Assembly (NCBI RefSeq): GCF_000714715.1
Contig: NZ_JMFO01000011.1
Location: 26,254-90,253, forward strand
DNA from: Candidatus Magnetobacterium casense
Lineage (GTDB): Bacteria; Nitrospirota; Thermodesulfovibrionia; Thermodesulfovibrionales; Magnetobacteriaceae
Length of the DNA stretch: 64,000 bases
Direction of reading: 5' to 3'
The translations under genes and the position numbers were made by a program. Shown one piece after another: positions 52,679-60,933 of the stretch (its first letter is position 1; every line of letters begins with the position of its first letter). The notes beneath the pieces were generated by a model. That model searched no databases. It was given only the letters and a program-made list of their open reading frames with translations, and was not told where the DNA came from.

Positions 52679-53884
52679 CTACTTGAGGTCCGGCTGTCCG
52701 ATGTCTTTTATCAGGGCCTTAAACCAGTCCACGTTTGGATCAAAGGGCTTGCCCCCCTTGATACGCGTAAATTCGATGGCACGCAATACGCCGTTTCTCT
52801 CCTCGTCATGTCCAAGTATCCCCGGGATGCCCGCAACGGCCATCTCCACGGCCAGGTCCGTCATGGACTTTATCAGCATGATGTCATGGATATTTGGTCG
52901 GGCTGCACGGGCATAGTAACCGCTCTTCTGTACGAGCACCTTGCCGGCTCCGATCATGCCTGAGAGGGTGTCGGCGTGCCACTGTCCGACGTTGACCTTG
53001 TCCAGTTTCACGTGACCAAAGGCATCGCGTGGCACCTCAAGTCCCTTGGACTCAAGCTCTTTTACTATGCCTGCCGCTCCGGCGCCTTCGGATATGAATA
53101 TCTTGGCACAGTCGTTCTTTGCCAGCTTGTCCTTGAGAAGGGCGGCCAACTTGTTCAGGTCAAACTCGACCTCCGGTATGAGTACGGCATCCACCCCGTA
53201 GGTGTTGCTTGAGATACCAAAGGAGTCCACAAAGGATATCCTCTTGAGCAGCTTGTTGTACTCATAGGCGGTTCTTGCCGTCAGATATCCGCAGTTTCTA
53301 CCCATAACCTCATGGACGATCAACATTCCGGGGTTTGCCGAAGTTTCGCCGACGACGTTCAAGAAGAAGTTTGCCCCGTGTTCTGCCGCCGTGTAGGCTC
53401 CAAGTGTTTGCACGATGGGTGAGACGTCGTTGTCCACGGTCTTGGGCAGGCCGATGACGGTCAGCTCATAGCCGTTTTCGTGCAGGTACTTTGCCAGGTC
53501 GGCAGCCGTGAGGCTTGTGTCATCACCGCCGATGGTGTGCAGTACCTCTACGCCGAGTTCCTTGAGATTTTCGGCTGCCACGTGCAGGGGATTCTGTCCC
53601 TCCTTGACCAAGCCCTTTTTGACGCAATCCTTGACGTTTGTCAGTTTCACGCGGCTATTGCCAAGCGGACTGCCGCCAAACCCATGCAGCAGGTGGGCGT
53701 TCTGTCTTACCTCGGGTGTAACAGTTATGAAGCTCTTACGCAACAGGCCGTCATAGCCGTTGGTAAATCCGATGATCTCCGTCTCCGGTAATATCTCACT
53801 GTAACGCTGGATGAGTCCCCCCACCGCCGAACTTAGACATGGCGCCAATCCGCCCGCCGTTAATAGCGCTACCTTTTTAGGCAT
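52679..53884 (-). CDS. pfp: Pyrophosphate-dependent 6-phosphofructokinase
   Basis: This 401-residue PFK has LLTAGGLAPCLSSAVGG at the N-terminus and IGGDDTSLTAADLAKYL, where GGDD (instead of ATP-PFK GGDG) is the hallmark of pyrophosphate use. The substrate loop is GLPKTVDNDV, and VMGRNCGYLTARTA follows. It interconverts fructose 6-phosphate and fructose 1,6-bisphosphate reversibly using PPi. A strong ribosome site (AAGGAGGTC) precedes the ATG. A terminator lies between it and the DsrE-like genes upstream, so it is probably transcribed separately. Confidence 0.93.
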   Translation of the reverse strand: MPKKVALLTAGGLAPCLSSAVGGLIQRYSEILPETEIIGFTNGYDGLLRKSFITVTPEVRQNAHLLHGFGGSPLGNSRVKLTNVKDCVKKGLVKEGQNPLHVAAENLKELGVEVLHTIGGDDTSLTAADLAKYLHENGYELTVIGLPKTVDNDVSPIVQTLGAYTAAEHGANFFLNVVGETSANPGMLIVHEVMGRNCGYLTARTAYEYNKLLKRISFVDSFGISSNTYGVDAVLIPEVEFDLNKLAALLKDKLAKNDCAKIFISEGAGAAGIVKELESKGLEVPRDAFGHVKLDKVNVGQWHADTLSGMIGAGKVLVQKSGYYARAARPNIHDIMLIKSMTDLAVEMAVAGIPGILGHDEERNGVLRAIEFTRIKGGKPFDPNVDWFKALIKDIGQPDLK

Positions 53885-53961
53885 AAAATGACCTCCTTAT
53901 TACAATAATTATACAGTATACACATTTAAGCGTACAATAAGCAAAGACTTTTTCTGACAAC

Positions 53962-53989
53962 AAAAAATTGGGGGGCAAACCTCCCCCCC
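53962..53989 (-). terminator. Rho-independent terminator after the DsrE-like operon
   Basis: On the minus strand GGGGGG-AGGTTTG-CCCCCC forms a stem-loop directly followed by AATTTTTTG, 15 bases beyond the stop of the 55-residue gene. Confidence 0.8.
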
Positions 53990-54004
53990 TCCACCGTACA
54001 ACGC

Positions 54005-54172
54005 CTACCACGTAATGACCTTGTCGCTGCTGACAACGCTGTCAATAATCTTGCCGTAGTCCTTGTCGGTGCGCATGTCGATGGTAGTAAGTTCTGCGTG
54101 TTTTTTCATCTCATCTATGATGACCTTGCCCGTGGGGTTAAGGTCCTGTTTCTGGATTAGTAGTACTTTCAT
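54005..54172 (-). CDS. 55-residue DsrH/TusB-like small protein
   Basis: I read this short gene directly: ATG 54172 follows CATGGAGGTAAC, and the frame runs MKVLLIQKQDLNPTGKVIID to KVITW, then TAG at 54005. It is the last of three genes whose other members are DsrE-fold proteins. Position and the terminal tryptophan recall TusB/DsrH, but at 55 residues it is much shorter than TusB (about 95). It is more safely called a DsrE-operon small protein. Confidence 0.6.
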   Translation of the reverse strand: MKVLLIQKQDLNPTGKVIIDEMKKHAELTTIDMRTDKDYGKIIDSVVSSDKVITW

Positions 54173-54193
54173 GTTACCTCCATGGGTGTTTTG

Positions 54194-54466
54194 TTAGTAA
54201 GCAAGGATATTGTCATACTCCAGGAGTTTGCTGCCAATTTCCTCTGTTGTGACGTACTGTATGTCGTCGTAGTCCTTGATGTTTGTGCACAGGTTCATGC
54301 CCATGTCCTTGATCATCTCAAGGTTCATGGAGTTTTCTTCGTTTTCGACGATCTTCTTGTCCAGGATAAAGACATCTATAATGTCGTCCATGACGGTTAT
54401 ACCGATGCTCATCCTCAGCGCCTCACCCTGTCTGTCTCTTACGAGTACTGCTATTTTCTTGGCCAT
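54194..54466 (-). CDS. DsrE/DsrF-family (TusC-like) protein
   Basis: From ATG 54466 the product has 90 residues: KKIAVLVRDRQGEALRMSIG then ITVMDDIIDVFILDKKI, the strand-helix pattern of DsrF/TusC subunits. A purine-rich site (GCAGGAGAC) lies about 13 bases upstream. DsrEFH/TusBCD complexes relay sulfur via a cysteine on the DsrE subunit. The frame is open further upstream, but that part is antisense-like sequence overlapping the dsrE-like gene. Confidence 0.7.
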   Translation of the reverse strand: MAKKIAVLVRDRQGEALRMSIGITVMDDIIDVFILDKKIVENEENSMNLEMIKDMGMNLCTNIKDYDDIQYVTTEEIGSKLLEYDNILAY

Positions 54467-54501
54467 AGTGTTAGTTGTCTCCTGCAGTTGTTTATTGTTT
54501 G

Positions 54502-54804
54502 TTAAATGAGGATCACCCGGTCGGCGTCCTGGTTCATTACTGAGTTCTGGTACTGACTGCCGGCGGTGATGCACGCCGGGATCATACCCTCGGTAACGTC
54601 TCTGAGCTTTGCGCTGTGGTCGCACAGGCTCATGCTCACACCGGGCAGGTCCTTCAGCGCCTGGATATCTGCATCCTGTGAGTGTCGTATGCCGTCATCC
54701 ATCATGAAGATGATGACGGTGTATCCCTTGCCTGCCGCTGCCTTGGTCAGACCAACGATGTCTTCCTTAAAACCATCCCTCGTTACAAGTAAACCGATAG
54801 TCAT
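54502..54804 (-). CDS. DsrE-family protein
   Basis: This 100-residue protein has the DsrE fold pattern: TIGLLVTRDGFKEDIVGLTK, VIIFMMDDGIRHSQDADIQ, a cysteine in MSLCDHSAKLRDV that fits the sulfur-carrying position, and a second in GMIPACITAGSQYQ. AAGGAGGCAG lies before the ATG. It is the first gene of the trio. Together with the periplasmic rhodanese at 9.4 kb it hints at sulfur-relay chemistry, but neither dsrAB nor dsrC is in the window. Confidence 0.8.
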   Translation of the reverse strand: MTIGLLVTRDGFKEDIVGLTKAAAGKGYTVIIFMMDDGIRHSQDADIQALKDLPGVSMSLCDHSAKLRDVTEGMIPACITAGSQYQNSVMNQDADRVILI

Positions 54805-54831
54805 AATATCTGCCTCCTTTGTTTTGAATAT

Positions 54832-55866
54832 CTAAAGCCGTATAAGTGTTCTTGCCGCCAGTGGGTCAACCTCCCGGCAAGCGTCTGAGAAAACACTGTC
54901 TATTATTGTTTCATAAACCGATTGAAAAGATAAATCCCTCAGACATTTTTTTGTTCTGCAATTTTTCTTACGGCATGGCGAACATGCAATTGCGGTTCTG
55001 AAGACGTGTCCAAAACTGCCATATGGGCCTGTGAGTTGTGGGTCTGTGGGGCCAAAGACGGCAAACACCGGGACTTTCAGGGCTGCTGCGATGTGCATGG
55101 GGCCGGTGTCGTTGGTGAGCACAAGGCGTGCCCTGGCGATTATACCGACGATATCCTTTAAGGAAGTCCTGCCGGCAAGGTTTATGGCCTTCCCTGCCGA
55201 GTGTGCTACCACCGCCGCTGCGGCCTCTGCATCGTCGTTGCTGCCGATGACAACCGAGGATACAGGTAGTCTTGCGGCCACCTGACCGAACTTCTCCGGC
55301 TCCCACTGCTTGGTCCGCCACCGTGCACCGGGGACTATGACGGCAAAGTCCTTACCCGCAAGCCCCTCCGGCGGATTACCCATAGGTAGGGGGAAGTTCA
55401 CCGAAGGTGTCTTGCACCCAAGTGTCGTGGTTGCCACCCGCAGGTATCTTTCAACGGCATGAAAATTCCGGCCACCCTCTACGAGCTGATTGTAAAACAG
55501 CCTGCTGCCCTCTCTGGCCTCCTTGAATCCGATCCTCAGCGGGCATCCCGACAGTGCCGCTACAAGCCCGCTCCTGAACAACCCCTGCAGATCAACGACG
55601 ACATCGAATCGCTCCTCTCTCAGGCCGATCCGTAACGCGTTGAGTTCTGCAATTGTCTCCTTGATGCGCCCGGGTCTCTTCCATTGGTCTTTGTCTATGG
55701 CCCAGAGCCTGTGTATCATCGGATGGCCATCCAGGAGATCGTACAACCCCCTGGCGATGACCCAGTGGATTTCGGCCTGCGGATACCCCTGGCGTAAGGC
55801 GTTCAGAAAAGGCAGCGCATGGATGACATCCCCCAGGGAGCTTGGCTTGATGATCAGTATCTTCAT
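54832..55866 (-). CDS. Family 9 glycosyltransferase, lipopolysaccharide heptosyltransferase I-like
   Basis: From ATG 55866 the protein has about 344 residues: MKILIIKPSSLGDVIHALPF is the classic WaaC/RfaF N-terminus with the conserved Asp. HWVIARG, FDVVVDLQGLFRSGLVAALSG, FAVIVPGARWRTKQW, and VLTNDTGPMHIAAALKVPVFAVFGPTDP complete the GT-B pattern. It transfers heptose from ADP-heptose to Kdo-lipid A or to heptose-I. The C-terminal cysteine-rich CSPCRKKNCRTKKCL is also common in this family. Heptosyltransferase I and II cannot be separated here. The frame is open to 55926. Confidence 0.9.
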   Translation of the reverse strand: MKILIIKPSSLGDVIHALPFLNALRQGYPQAEIHWVIARGLYDLLDGHPMIHRLWAIDKDQWKRPGRIKETIAELNALRIGLREERFDVVVDLQGLFRSGLVAALSGCPLRIGFKEAREGSRLFYNQLVEGGRNFHAVERYLRVATTTLGCKTPSVNFPLPMGNPPEGLAGKDFAVIVPGARWRTKQWEPEKFGQVAARLPVSSVVIGSNDDAEAAAAVVAHSAGKAINLAGRTSLKDIVGIIARARLVLTNDTGPMHIAAALKVPVFAVFGPTDPQLTGPYGSFGHVFRTAIACSPCRKKNCRTKKCLRDLSFQSVYETIIDSVFSDACREVDPLAARTLIRL

Positions 55867-56055
55867 TGCGTTTATTTTTTTCCCCTGTACTGTTGGCTCT
55901 TGTATCACGATTGCCGGTTTCTCCAAAATATCATTAAATACGCTTTCCCTTTAGACCGCTAGTATTGTACCATACCACCGGCAGTCAATTCCACCAGCAG
56001 GCAATTCGTCATATTGACAGCGATACGGAGATATGTTATCATCGATGCATAAAAT

Positions 56056-56230
56056 GTATCCTATTGATATTTCATGGTAACTATACTTTACGGCAAGAAA
56101 GAAAGGGGCGGTTTGTGGCAGGGGTGCCCCACCCCCTCCGCCCCCCTTCAGAACCCCCCGCAAGGGGAGGGGCGAGGCGCCCCGGCCGGAAAGAAGTCCC
56201 CTTGACCCCATTTTACTATGCTTTTTTAAT
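56056..56230. mobile_element. MITE-like element, GTATCCTCTT family, reverse copy
   Basis: GTATCCTATTGATATTTCATGG marks one end. The interior is close to a base-for-base reverse complement of 13574-13755, including CGGCCGGAAAGAAGTCCCC. The other end, expected to read TTTTTTAAGAGGATAC, breaks off after CTTTTTTAAT where the membrane-protein gene starts. It fills most of the gap between the glycosyltransferase and that gene. Confidence 0.85.
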
Positions 56231-57540
56231 ATGAAATGGTTGGATAGAAAGGGGTATTTGTTTGTTATCTTTCTTTTACTGTTGACTTCCAATATCCTTT
56301 CAAGCATAGTGTTAATCTCTTTTATGACCTACGACCATAGAGAGCCATTGCCTTTATATGTTCTTATTTTTCCTATTACAATGGCGCTTATTTTTGTGGC
56401 CGGCACATTTACCTTATGGAAGCTTAAAAAACACTTGCGTAAAATACGGAAAGCTATTATAGCGACTATATTTATAGCAGCTCCTGCTTACTTGCTTATA
56501 TCGGATGTTCTGCGCAAAAAAAGGCTTACTTCCTTTAAATATAAGGTTTTATAAAAGAAAATGTGTAAACACGTAGACACTAAAACTTGATTTTATTAGT
56601 GAGGCATGGTATAATACATTTCATGATAACTTATTAATATAGCAAAGAATTTTAAAATGTAGACACTATCAATTTTGAATAATCGTTTAGTGTCAAGGGG
56701 TTACACGATTTTTTACAGTCAAAACCCAGAACATCCGTTATATTTGTTACAGGGAACTTGCTATTTGCTAGCTATTTAATCTCAATGATATGGTTTTCCT
56801 GTTTACTCGTTACTGAAAAAATAAGCTTTAACACGGCGGTGTTCGTGTTAGATATTGTACTCCTGGCGTTGTTAGCGGTGGGGTTGCATGTGTTTGTGAA
56901 GTGGTTCTATCCAAAGTTAAAGCGCCTCCGCAACGAAACACCAACAACCTGGCAATTGAGATGGACACTTGTCTCTGTGGCAGCCTTTGTCCTTATATTT
57001 ATCGCCGGCATAGCAACAACGACATCGATTCACCGGTTGAGCTGGACCGACAACTCCCCGCCTCTATTAGAGACACTTTTAACATGGGCTGAGGGCGTTG
57101 ACGCCAGGGATAAGGTAAAAGCCATCAACTCAGCGGCAAGGGGTGCCGTCTCTGACCTGCAAGTCTATTTGAATTCATATGCAGCGGGTAACCCGTATCT
57201 AATCGTAACAGACAGTAGCGGTAAGCAAGGTTGTATCGAGGTCGAAAACGCAGCGGTTACCGGTAAGACCTGCCAGGCGGTATACAACCAGGCCAATTCT
57301 GCCCTCTACACGTCCTTCCCGGGTGGCATGGATGAAGTAATCAGCGACTTTATAAGAGACCGCACCAACAAAGGAGACAAAAATCCATTTACGAAGTTGC
57401 CCTTGTTTGTAACCACACACACCACACAGGGAGATATTGTCTTAACTGCCGTGAATAGCCAGACTATTAGCATCACGGCCTACGCCAACAACACTGCAAA
57501 ACCGATCTTTAGCGCGATTGTAACGGTATCAGCAAAATAA
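56231..57540 (+). pseudogene. Multi-pass membrane protein gene interrupted by the 236-bp element
   Basis: Part one (ATG 56231 to the insertion) encodes three hydrophobic segments and ends APAYLLIS before running into the element. Part two continues in another frame. Removing 56502-56743 joins them as APAYLLIFVTGNLLFASY, giving one frame of 355 residues with about five or six membrane helices. A periplasmic C-terminal domain follows (DKVKAINSAARGAVSDLQVY to FSAIVTVSAK), faintly like a type IV pilin globular part. No family is recognised. Part two could still be translated from TTG 56758. The ATG directly abuts an older MITE-like element, so the true 5' end may also be lost. Confidence 0.85.
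56502..56737 (-). mobile_element. 236-bp MITE-like element, copy 2
   Basis: CGGATGTTCTG (56502-56512) and CAGAACATCCG (56727-56737) are the same perfect 11-bp inverted repeats as in the 30340-30575 copy, here in opposite orientation. The target duplication TTATAT is at 56496-56501 and 56738-56743. The interior reads as the reverse complement of copy 1 with no difference I could spot. Confidence 0.95.
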
Positions 57541-57576
57541 CGCTGTAGTGATGAACATGCAGTGGTGGAGCAAATA

Positions 57577-57655
57577 CGTGGCCCTTTTAATGGGGTCAAG
57601 GGGGGTCAGGAGCGTCCTGGAGCGACAAAGAAGCGGAGCCGCCCCTTTTTTTTCT
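57577..57655 (+). terminator. Repeat-derived hairpin and T-run between convergent genes
   Basis: AATGGGGTCAAGGGG resembles the MITE-family interior, and GCGG-AG-CCGC-CCC followed by eight T residues (57646-57653) could terminate the rightward transcript. The stop codon of the leftward permease follows at once. Confidence 0.45.
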
Positions 57656-57657
57656 TG

Positions 57658-58629
57658 TTACTTTCGGATTCTGGGGTCTGCGATGGCGTAGCCGATATCG
57701 GCGGCAAGGTTGCCTGCCAGAGTCAGGACTGCACCGATGGTCAGTATGCCCATCACCAGGGGGTAGTCCCTCATCATGACGGCCATGTAAAAGAGCTGTC
57801 CCATCCCCGGGATGCCAAAGACCTGCTCAAAGATAACGCTGCCCCCGATGAGTCCCGGTATGGACAATCCCAGGATGGTGATTATGGGCAGGAGGGCGTT
57901 TCTCAGGGCGTGGACGTAGATGACCTTGCCTTCGGTTAACCCCTTTGCCCGGGCCGTGGTGATGTAGTCCTGACGTATCACCTCAAGGAGACTCCCCCGC
58001 ATATATCGGGAGATGCCGGCAAGCCCCCCGAATGAGGATACAAACACGGGCAAGACCAAATGCCTTGCCATATCCACCACCTTGCCCCAAAGACTCAACC
58101 CTTCGTACCCCAACGACTTAAGCCCCGATATGGGCAGCACGTGCAGGTACGTGCCAAACAACATCATCAACAGCAGGGCCAACCAGAAGGCCGGCATCGC
58201 AAAACCCACAAACACGAGCAGGGTCGTAACCTTGTCATACATGGAATGCCTGTGGGTGGCAGACAACACCCCTATGGGGACGGCAGCAACAAAGATAATG
58301 GTCAGCGATAGCAGGTTTATCCCAAAGGTCACAGGCAGTCTCTCCTTGATCTTGTTCCAGACGGGTCTGTGGTCTGAGGAAAATGACTCACCGAAGTCCA
58401 GTCGCACAACCCGGCCAAACCACCGTGTGTACTGTTGCCATATGGGTTTGTCCAGACCATAGTATTGCAGGAGTCTGGTGCGTGCCTCCGGTGTGATCTT
58501 GGGATTCATATCGGTTAAGACGTCCGTGGGTTTGCCCGGGGCCAGGTGGATTATCAAAAAGCTGATTATCGTTATCCCCACAAACGTGACGACCATCTCG
58601 GTAGCCTTCTTAAATAAATACGTAAGCAT
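57658..58629 (-). CDS. DppB/OppB-type peptide ABC transporter permease
   Basis: This 323-residue protein has six membrane helices and the family pattern: N-terminal [19 protein letters not shown], the binding-protein-dependent loop [22 protein letters not shown] contacting the ATPase, and [24 protein letters not shown]. DppB/OppB pairs with a DppC/OppC permease, two ATPases and a binding protein. None of these follows; the gene ends at a repeat-derived segment and then a gene on the other strand. It may be an orphan left by rearrangement, or its partners may lie elsewhere. Confidence 0.92.
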   Translation of the reverse strand: MLTYLFKKATEMVVTFVGITIISFLIIHLAPGKPTDVLTDMNPKITPEARTRLLQYYGLDKPIWQQYTRWFGRVVRLDFGESFSSDHRPVWNKIKERLPVTFGINLLSLTIIFVAAVPIGVLSATHRHSMYDKVTTLLVFVGFAMPAFWLALLLMMLFGTYLHVLPISGLKSLGYEGLSLWGKVVDMARHLVLPVFVSSFGGLAGISRYMRGSLLEVIRQDYITTARAKGLTEGKVIYVHALRNALLPIITILGLSIPGLIGGSVIFEQVFGIPGMGQLFYMAVMMRDYPLVMGILTIGAVLTLAGNLAADIGYAIADPRIRK

Positions 58630-58808
58630 ATGAAGTTACTCTCCTGTATGCTAACATTAATGTAGCGTCTTTGTAAAACAGAGTTCTTCGGCAGAGTGCT
58701 AAACGGGGACTGTTGTGATATAAGCGTATATAATCAGCATGTTGCAACAGCCCTTAAAATCAGGACATGGCATGTATGTTGGCTATTTTAGGGGATATTG
58801 GACAGGTA

Positions 58809-58836
58809 TTGACAATAGACAAAAAAAATATAAATT
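58809..58836 (+). promoter_or_regulatory. Sigma70-type promoter for the HU gene
   Basis: A perfect TTGACA (58809-58814) is followed 16 bases later by TAAATT (58831-58836), overlapping TATAAA. The leader of about 95 bases runs to ATG 58936. The rest of the 306-base gap from 58630 shows nothing else. Confidence 0.5.
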
Positions 58837-58935
58837 TTTCTTCAAAATGCTTTACAAATTCAAAACAATTCTGTATCATAAAAAAACATAGGCTTTACGC
58901 CGTAAGAACGATATAACTAACTTTTAGGAGGATCT

Positions 58936-59328
58936 ATGACAAAGGCACAGCTTGTTTCTTCCATTGCTAGTGACACCCAAATGAGCAAACACGAGGTTCT
59001 GAAGATCGTCGAGTCGTTTATGAAGAACGTTACAAAGGCACTCACCACCGACGGCAAGGTCACACTGGTTGGTTTTGGCAGTTTTTCAGCCAGGGAGAGA
59101 AAGGCACGTGAGGGACGTAATCCAAGAACGGGAGACGCTATAACAATCCCCGCTGCCAGAGTCCCTAAGTTTATAGCCGGGGCAGCCTTAAAAGACGCTT
59201 TGGTCGTCAAGGAACCCACAGCTAAAACCTCAAATAAAAGCACAGCTAAAAATCAACCTGTAAAGAAAGTTGCCGACACGCCAAAAACCGAACCAATAAA
59301 GGCAGGTAAGAAAGTCAAGAAAAAATAG
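58936..59328 (+). CDS. HU-family DNA-binding protein with a Lys-rich C-terminal tail
   Basis: Residues 1-90 are a canonical HU: MTKAQLVSSIASD, TLVGFGSFSARERKAREGRN with the DNA-arm segment PRTGDAITIPAARVPKFIAGAALKDAL. A 40-residue tail follows, rich in Lys, Thr, Pro and Ala (KPVKK- and AKTSNK-like). Such tails recall histone-H1-like extensions in some HU proteins and should raise DNA affinity or compaction. AGGAGGATCT precedes the ATG. Length is 130 residues against about 90 for standard HU. Confidence 0.95.
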   Translation: MTKAQLVSSIASDTQMSKHEVLKIVESFMKNVTKALTTDGKVTLVGFGSFSARERKAREGRNPRTGDAITIPAARVPKFIAGAALKDALVVKEPTAKTSNKSTAKNQPVKKVADTPKTEPIKAGKKVKKK

Positions 59329-59364
59329 GAGATGGCATACATTAATTAAGGCCAACTAAAAAAC

Positions 59365-59458
59365 GGCAGTCCTGCACAAGTAGTGACAACCGGTGATTTA
59401 GCCCCTGATTTGTCAAAAATCGAGGTGTTGCAAGTCACTATCAGTGGCAGGGCTGTCC
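59365..59458 (+). ncRNA. Candidate structured RNA or long imperfect hairpin
   Basis: The outer arms GGCAGTCCTGC and GCAGGGCTGTCC pair with one bulge, then TAGTGAC pairs with GTCACTA, AAC with GTT, and CCTGATTT with AAATCGAGG, giving a rod of about 94 bases. It lies 36 bases after the HU stop and has no ORF and no T-run. It could be a small RNA, a 3' UTR structure or an interspersed palindrome. Confidence 0.4.
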
Positions 59459-59540
59459 CCAAAAAGTAAGGTTGGCAGCAATTGCCCTGTCTTACCGCAA
59501 AAAACTGCAACAGGAGGTTTTCCTTGCGCAGAGTGTATCC

Positions 59541-60524
59541 CTAGGCCATTAACATATCCGGTGGCGCTGCTCCCTCTGCAAAATTGCGGTAATAGCCCTC
59601 GACTTTTGCTATGTAGTTGCGTGTCTCCGTGGGCATCTTATGCGGTATTCTTTCCAGGTTTCCCATACCCCAGTTATAGGCGGCAAGGGTTAACCGCACG
59701 TCACCGTTGTAACGGTCAAGCAACTGGCGCAGATAACGTGTGCCTCCCATGATATTCTGCTTGGGATCAAAGGAGTTCTTTACGCCGAGGCCTGCCGCCG
59801 TTGAAGGCATCAATTGCATCAATCCCCGTGCGCCCGCATAGGATTGGGCCTTGGGGTCTCCGTTACTCTCTGCCATTATAACCGCCTTTATAAGCGCCGG
59901 ATTGACCTCATACTTCTGTGCCGATTCATTTATGATTGCCTCATACTTATCCAGCACCTTGTATTTACCTGAATTCTCATCTTTTGCCTCTGCAGAAGAG
60001 GAGTTGTTGTCGCCATCCGTGGCAGCCACGGAGATTTGGTCAGGCTCTGTTGCAGTCTGCCCATTTATGCCTTTTCCGGTTTCGTTCTTTACGGTGCGGG
60101 CAGTCTGTTCCTGGGGTTTTTTGGCCTGCTTTATGCCTGAGACGTCCACGGCAGCCCCAGGATGAGAGGGCAGCGATACGGCTGCAATCTTCTTCTGTGC
60201 CAACTGTGGCAGGTACAACGGAAGCGGAAGCATGGGGAGAAACCCACCAACTCCGCTGCTGCTACCACTAAACATAGTATCCTCGGAGGGGAATAAAGCT
60301 GAATTGCTATGGTTGACAAAAATGTCAAGTATCCTGCGCAGCGAGTCAACCACCGACATATCCAACGGCCTCAAGTGCTCATCATCGTTTAGTGCCCCCG
60401 TCAGGATTCTCCTGAAGTCCGAACTGAACTCGGCGCCCTGCGCTACTGCCAGTCTCGTGTCCTTGCTGAAAGCATCTGTCCTGTTGTCGTTAATGTTTTT
60501 AATCATAATACACAACTTTATCAA
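59541..60524 (-). CDS. Lytic transglycosylase (SLT domain)
   Basis: This 327-residue protein has a low-complexity N-terminal two-thirds with no clear signal peptide, then an SLT domain at about 200-315. KYEVNPALIKAVIMAESNGDPKAQS carries the catalytic Glu, and GARGLMQLMPSTAAGLG and LAAYNWGMGNLERIP follow. SLT enzymes cleave the MurNAc-GlcNAc bond with anhydro-MurNAc formation. Absence of a Sec signal and the Ser/Gln-rich N-terminus recall flagellar rod-type or secretion-system-associated transglycosylases, but no flagellar genes adjoin. The start may be ATG 60524 or ATG 60506. Confidence 0.88.
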   Translation of the reverse strand: MIKLCIMIKNINDNRTDAFSKDTRLAVAQGAEFSSDFRRILTGALNDDEHLRPLDMSVVDSLRRILDIFVNHSNSALFPSEDTMFSGSSSGVGGFLPMLPLPLYLPQLAQKKIAAVSLPSHPGAAVDVSGIKQAKKPQEQTARTVKNETGKGINGQTATEPDQISVAATDGDNNSSSAEAKDENSGKYKVLDKYEAIINESAQKYEVNPALIKAVIMAESNGDPKAQSYAGARGLMQLMPSTAAGLGVKNSFDPKQNIMGGTRYLRQLLDRYNGDVRLTLAAYNWGMGNLERIPHKMPTETRNYIAKVEGYYRNFAEGAAPPDMLMA

Positions 60525-60566
60525 GATTCATGCCAGATATGGTTGCTGCATCTCAGTATCTGGTGT

Positions 60567-60776
60567 CTATGGTTTTTCTGTGAGCAATCTCAATGCCTTA
60601 TCGAATAATTCGTTCACCCTGAGACTCTCCTCAGATATCTCCCGCATGACCTCGGACAACTCCGTGTGTCCTTCTTCTGACATCTTTTGAGACCATTCAT
60701 GGTAGGTGCCGGCATGTTCAACGTTGTGATGCTTCCAGTGAAGGAGCATGGTCTGTAGCTTTTCTAGGTTTGTCAT
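60567..60776 (-). CDS. Small conserved protein with HWxxHNxEH pattern (DUF8180-like)
   Basis: This 69-residue protein is mostly helical, with HWKHHNVEHAGTYHEWSQKM near the N-terminus: several His and Glu residues spaced as if to bind metal. The pattern resembles a small conserved family I recall as DUF8180, of unknown function. It is a separate leftward gene between the transglycosylase and the radical SAM gene. Confidence 0.65.
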   Translation of the reverse strand: MTNLEKLQTMLLHWKHHNVEHAGTYHEWSQKMSEEGHTELSEVMREISEESLRVNELFDKALRLLTEKP

Positions 60777-60933
60777 TGATACTCCTGTCGTTTAAGTTTC
60801 TATCAGTATAAAAATTGCCACGTACTGACAATTTATTGACATCTGTTTTATGATCCCCCCTGTGAGATATCTCGATCCGTTAATGTATCAGTTTTTGTGT
60901 ACCATAACCGGCAAATGCAAGAGCCGGCAAACG

